Shown: piece by piece, positions 61,120 to 64,000 of the stretch
Numbering within the stretch: position 1 is the stretch's first letter
Layout: every line of letters starts with the position of its first letter
From: G963676655 sp963676655
GTDB lineage: Bacteria > Verrucomicrobiota > Lentisphaeria > Victivallales > Victivallaceae
Direction of reading: 5' to 3'
Assembly: GCA_963676655.2 (NCBI GenBank)
Contig: CAXXKX010000003.1
Coordinates: 4,154,001-4,218,000, forward strand
Length of the DNA stretch: 64,000 nt
The notes under the pieces: model-generated
Databases searched by the model: none
What the model was told of the DNA's origin: nothing
Seen by the model: the letters and a program-made list of their open reading frames with translations, nothing else
Made by a program: the position numbers and the translations under genes

Positions 61120-62676
61120 ATGCGTAAGCGCCAAAATAAACAGCCCAATATCCTGTTGCTGTTTACCGACCAGCAGCGATACGATACAATAAATGCTTGC
61201 GGCTATCCGCACATGATTACTCCGAATTTAGATCGACTGGTCCGGGATGGATGTAGCTTTCCTTATGCTTACAGTCCCAATCCGGTTTGCATTCCCGCGC
61301 GTTACAGCCTGATTACCGGCTTGACTGCCAGGTATCACGGCAATGCCCAAAACGAAGAGAGCGTATTCAATCATGACCTTCCGGTGCTGCCTCAGATACT
61401 GGCGGACCACGGTTATCAAACCAGGGCTATCGGTAAGATGCACTTTACTCCCAGCCGGCGCCATCATGGATTTGACCGGATGGAATTGATGGAGGAAATA
61501 CCGCTCTGGCGCGAAGACGACGATTATGCCTTATACCTGCAAAAAAATGGATTTGGAAACATTCAAAACATCCATGGCGTTAGAAATCGTTTGTACATGT
61601 CTCCGCAACGATCATTAATTCCGGAAGAACATCATGGTTCCACATGGGTGGCTGACCGTTCCATCGAATTCCTTAAAGAAAACGGCGGGCGCCGCCCGTT
61701 TTTTCTCTGGTCAAGCTGGATAGCGCCGCATCCGCCTTTTGACGTTTCGGATACGTTTGCCGATCTTTACCGGAACAGTGAACTGCCGGCGCCTTTGCGT
61801 AGCGATACCCGGCTTTCTCCATGGGCTCAAGCCAGTGTCCGGCATATTAATTTACCGGAGGGAAATGAAGCGGACTTTTTGCGGCGGGTGCGGGAACTTT
61901 ATTATGCGGCAATCAGCCTGGTTGACAAAAATATCGGACGCGTTCTCGATGCGCTGGAGGAAATAAATCAACTTGATAATACATTAGTTATATTCACTTC
62001 AGATCACGGCGAAATGCTCGGGGACCATAACTGTTATCAAAAAATGCTGCCGTATGATAGTGCCGCCAGGGTTCCATTTGTCATCCGTTATCCGCAAAAA
62101 GTACAACCCGGAACCTCGCGCAGCAATTTTGTTGATTTGAAGGACATAATGCCGACGATTCTTGACGTGTCCGGAATAAAATACCCCGGTAGAATAAAAC
62201 TCCCAGGCGGGTCGGTATTTCAGGCAAGCAGGGACCGCACGGTACAGTATGTTGAGTACGGACGCGGATCACACAGATGGATATCCATCCGGGACGCAAA
62301 TTTCAAATATAATTATTATTACGACGGCGGCCGGGAAGAACTGTTTGACATGGTCAGGGACCCGGCGGAAAGCATTAACCTTCTGACTGCGCAACCAGAT
62401 AAACCAATAACTGTCTCGACCGCAAATCGTTTAAAAAAACGTCTGTATGAGTTCGAGTTAAAATGGGGATTAAAAGGTTATGCAAAAAATGGCGGGTTCA
62501 GGCAGGTACCCCAATTAAAACTGAATTTTCAGAAAAATCAGCAGTTCCCGGTTTTTCCGGACAATTTGGCCGATCCGCTCGAAAGAGAGTTGATGCATAA
62601 CCTCGAAGACGAAGCCGCGGCTGCAATCAAAAATGAATCTGTTTATGCTTATACCGGATGCGAAAGGGAGGATTAG
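61120..62676 (+). CDS. Sulfatase (formylglycine-dependent)
   Basis: A 518-aa protein of the arylsulfatase/phosphonate monoester hydrolase group. The start is NILLLFTDQQRYDTINACGYP (metal Asp), and Cys57 in PVCIPARYSLITG is the C-x-P-x-R site converted to formylglycine. RAIGKMHFTPSRRHHGF, VIFTSDHGEMLGDH and the C-terminal RDPAESINLL complete the pattern. It removes sulfate esters from a sugar. No signal peptide is visible, so it may work in the cytoplasm on imported sulfated sugars, in contrast to its secreted neighbours. It follows the secreted protein by 2 bp. A matching formylglycine-generating enzyme is not in this window. Confidence 0.93.
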   Translation: MRKRQNKQPNILLLFTDQQRYDTINACGYPHMITPNLDRLVRDGCSFPYAYSPNPVCIPARYSLITGLTARYHGNAQNEESVFNHDLPVLPQILADHGYQTRAIGKMHFTPSRRHHGFDRMELMEEIPLWREDDDYALYLQKNGFGNIQNIHGVRNRLYMSPQRSLIPEEHHGSTWVADRSIEFLKENGGRRPFFLWSSWIAPHPPFDVSDTFADLYRNSELPAPLRSDTRLSPWAQASVRHINLPEGNEADFLRRVRELYYAAISLVDKNIGRVLDALEEINQLDNTLVIFTSDHGEMLGDHNCYQKMLPYDSAARVPFVIRYPQKVQPGTSRSNFVDLKDIMPTILDVSGIKYPGRIKLPGGSVFQASRDRTVQYVEYGRGSHRWISIRDANFKYNYYYDGGREELFDMVRDPAESINLLTAQPDKPITVSTANRLKKRLYEFELKWGLKGYAKNGGFRQVPQLKLNFQKNQQFPVFPDNLADPLERELMHNLEDEAAAAIKNESVYAYTGCERED

Positions 62677-62880
62677 AGCACGAGTATCGGCGAAATATGG
62701 AGAAGGGAATAAAAAACTGGCCTGCACGGAGGCATTTTTAATGCTGAAGCGGAGGTAGGGGCTTTCCGCCTTCGGTAATCTTATTATAGTTTACTGCTTT
62801 TTCCTTCGCTTCCTGGCGATCTATAGCTATTTAGATTGATTCTTATTCATTTTTTTTGCCATTTTTCACCCTTAAAATTC

Positions 62881-62940
62881 ATTAGACGATTTTGGGCCTT
62901 TTATCCGCATATTAGACGTTTTTGGACCTTTGAAAGCTAC
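62881..62940. repeat. 30-nt tandem direct repeat downstream of tRNA-Cys
   Basis: ATTAGACG...TTTTGG...CCTTT occurs at 62881-62901 and 62911-62931 (two differences in 21 bases), a 30-nt period in an AT-rich spacer. The spacer 62677-63011 has no gene; it lies between the sulfatase stop and the 3' end of tRNA-Cys. Confidence 0.45.
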
Positions 62941-63011
62941 TTTTCTATATGCATTAAACTACCGAAAGTTGCAAGTTTAGAGCTTAAATACAGAAAAATA
63001 GGCAAAAAAAA

Positions 63012-63085
63012 TGGAGGCGTGGACCGGAGTCGAACCGGTCTTAATGGTTTTGCAGACCACTGCCTAACCGCTTGGCTACCACGCC
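63012..63085 (-). tRNA. tRNA-Cys (anticodon GCA), CCA encoded
   Basis: Reading leftward from 63085: acceptor GGCGTGG pairing with CCACGCC, D-arm GCC/GGC, anticodon arm GTGGT/ACCAT with loop CTGCAAA (GCA at 63053-63051), T-arm ACCGG-TTCGACT-CCGGT, discriminator T and encoded CCA (63014-63012). All stems pair with one G-T wobble. U73 is the normal discriminator for cysteine. Confidence 0.96.
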
Positions 63086-63151
63086 TCAAGTTGAGGAACT
63101 TATACAATACCGCATTTTTGCATTTTTTCCAGTTAAAAACTTAAAAAAATA

Positions 63152-63751
63152 TTATTTTTTTGTTTTATCTTCGGAGGTGTTCGGAGAGGTTTTCTTCACC
63201 TGGGCCGTTTTTTTCGATACTTCAGCGGCGGCCCCGATCTTGCTTTGTGCCGGGGTTTTCTTGCTTTGGGGCTGTTTGTTCGGAATGCTTTTGCCTTCCA
63301 GCTTGGCTCTAAACCACGGAGTGAGGTTGGCATAGTTAATGGCTTCTTTTTGAACCGGACGCTGTTTGGGGGTCAGTTTTGTTGCGACTTCATCTGTGCT
63401 TTCTGAATTCTTTTCCATTGGGTATCGTTTGCGGACGGTTATTCCATTTTCAATCTCGGTGTAAACCTGACCGGGGCGTTTTTGGGTTGCCTGACTTTTA
63501 TTTTGCAGCATTGAATCATTGCGTCTTTTTTCATAGCCTTGAATCGTATTGGTCTGCTGCTCGTGGCGGTCCTTAATCAGCTCCTCCTGCTTGATTGTCA
63601 GGCCTTGTTCACGTCGTTTTACAACCGTTGGGGATTCTCCCACTGCGACGCCGGATTTTCTGGCACCCATTGGTGCGGAAATTGATTTTGTCGACATAAT
63701 AATTGTCGCAATAAAAACTATTATAATGAACCCTGGCTTTTTGATCAGCAT
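63152..63751 (-). CDS. Small lysine-rich secreted protein of unknown function
   Basis: A 199-aa protein with a signal peptide (GFIIIVFIATIIMSTKSISA). The mature part is polar and low in hydrophobic residues, rich in Lys, Gln, Thr and Ser, with a lysine/proline/serine-rich tail (QPQSKKTPAQSK, SKKTAQVKKTSPNTSEDKTKK). It is probably disordered outside a short helical stretch near residues 45-85. GAGGG precedes the ATG, and a near-consensus promoter lies upstream. No family was recognised. Confidence 0.7.
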   Translation of the reverse strand: MLIKKPGFIIIVFIATIIMSTKSISAPMGARKSGVAVGESPTVVKRREQGLTIKQEELIKDRHEQQTNTIQGYEKRRNDSMLQNKSQATQKRPGQVYTEIENGITVRKRYPMEKNSESTDEVATKLTPKQRPVQKEAINYANLTPWFRAKLEGKSIPNKQPQSKKTPAQSKIGAAAEVSKKTAQVKKTSPNTSEDKTKK

Positions 63752-63793
63752 TGTGAAGACCCTCTGTTATTTCTTAAAATACGCAACAAGGAT

Positions 63794-63822
63794 ATAATAC
63801 AACGTGTCAAATACCTTGTCAA
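63794..63822 (-). promoter_or_regulatory. Sigma-70 promoter for the lysine-rich secreted protein
   Basis: On the minus strand: TTGACA (63822-63817), 17-nt spacer, TATTAT (63799-63794), about 40 nt before ATG 63751. Confidence 0.75.
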
Positions 63823-63829
63823 TACATTG

Positions 63830-63850
63830 AGGGGCGGAAAAGCCGCCCCT
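63830..63850. terminator. GC-rich hairpin between two leftward genes
   Basis: A perfect 8-bp stem AGGGGCGG/CCGCCCCT (63830-63837 and 63843-63850) with a 5-nt loop, just after the stop at 63861. Leftward it is not followed by a T run, so termination would be partial or Rho-assisted. Confidence 0.5.
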
Positions 63851-63860
63851 TGTATCTTAT

Positions 63861-64000
63861 TTATCCGGTTACTGTTTCTGGGGCAGGCTCCGCCGGTTCC
63901 TCCAGGCGTGCGTCAAGCTCTGATCGCCTTTGAAGATACTCATTCTCGATAAGTCTAAACTCCGCGTCAAGCAGGTCAATCTCCCTGAGTATTTCGAGTT
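63861..64000 (-). CDS. C-terminal end of a gene entering from the right, function unknown
   Basis: A leftward frame is open from the window edge to TAA 63863-63861. The 46 visible residues are acidic and helical (EILREIDLLDAEFRLIENEY, then SELDARLEEPAEPAPETVTG), with heptad-like leucines suggesting a coiled coil and a proline-rich tail. The start is outside the window and no family can be assigned. Confidence 0.65.
   Translation of the reverse strand, partial: LEILREIDLLDAEFRLIENEYLQRRSELDARLEEPAEPAPETVTG

Noticed and set aside
62881..62940. CRISPR array
   Set aside because: Only two units with a 9-nt gap, no cas genes and no proper spacer length.
63830..63850. Strong Rho-independent terminator
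   Set aside because: The stem is perfect, but no T run follows in the direction of transcription, so it is listed only as a possible terminator hairpin.

Overview
The window looks like a chromosomal stretch from a carbohydrate-degrading bacterium of the phylum Lentisphaerota (Victivallales-like). The assignment is an inference. It rests on five prepilin-like proteins with near-identical FTLIELLVVIAIIAILAS N-termini and a C-terminal DG-H (H-X9-DG-type) motif, on several large secreted glycoside-hydrolase-like proteins and two DUF4838 proteins, and on a sulfatase, sodium:solute symporters and many AraC/LacI/GntR regulators. All of these are family traits of that phylum. No phage, insertion sequence or CRISPR array was seen.

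Layout. (A) 1-5017: a leftward pair of pseudopilin and HEAT-repeat/GH42-like secreted protein (cut by the left edge), divergent from an AraC regulator. (B) 5026-9222: a GH106-like hydrolase divergent from a LacI regulator, with two matching operators between them, followed by a small secreted protein. (C) 9450-22648: a six-gene rightward operon of pseudopilin, two DUF4838 proteins, a second pseudopilin overlapping a 1274-aa GH42-like protein by 4 nt, and a second GH106-like hydrolase. (D) 22662-24296: a CBS-domain manganese pyrophosphatase, the one clear housekeeping gene. (E) 24564-27884: a beta-propeller-like/PHP protein divergent from an AraC regulator. (F) 27910-29364: an unrecognised membrane protein. 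(G) 29732-36751: a 1673-aa multi-domain GH42-like protein and a symporter, separated by a hairpin-rich intergenic element. (H) 37142-42822: a giant unrecognised secreted protein coupled to a small one, divergent from a second LacI regulator with a perfect 22-bp operator palindrome. (I) 43187-47452: a pseudopilin, an eroded GH16-like gene tail, a large symporter and another coding remnant. (J) 47507-56243: a leftward seven-gene intracellular pathway (PHP/DUF3604, nitrilase superfamily, TIM-barrel isomerase, Gfo/Idh/MocA, enolase superfamily, 2-hydroxyacid dehydrogenase, Gfo/Idh/MocA) behind a GntR regulator. (K) 56805-62676: pseudopilin, GH42-like protein, secreted protein and sulfatase, divergent from J. 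(L) a tRNA-Cys gene, a small lysine-rich secreted protein and the tail of one more gene at the right edge.

Two themes stand out. First, all five pseudopilins sit at the head of, or inside, a substrate locus; four are followed at once by a large secreted hydrolase-like gene and the fifth by the eroded tail of one. This suggests a dedicated pseudopilin per secreted enzyme. Second, three regulator genes (LacI 7706, LacI 41806, GntR 56243) face a divergent target across a short region with near-consensus sigma-70 promoters (TTGAC[AT], 16-17 nt, TATAAT-like), and each has a pair of matching operators placed just downstream of or over the -10 boxes. In J/K this ties secreted depolymerising enzymes to an unusual cytoplasmic acid-sugar-type pathway, the best candidate here for an undescribed degradation system.

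Most start codons were re-chosen from ribosome-binding sites, signal peptides and operators; the reasons are given in each entry.
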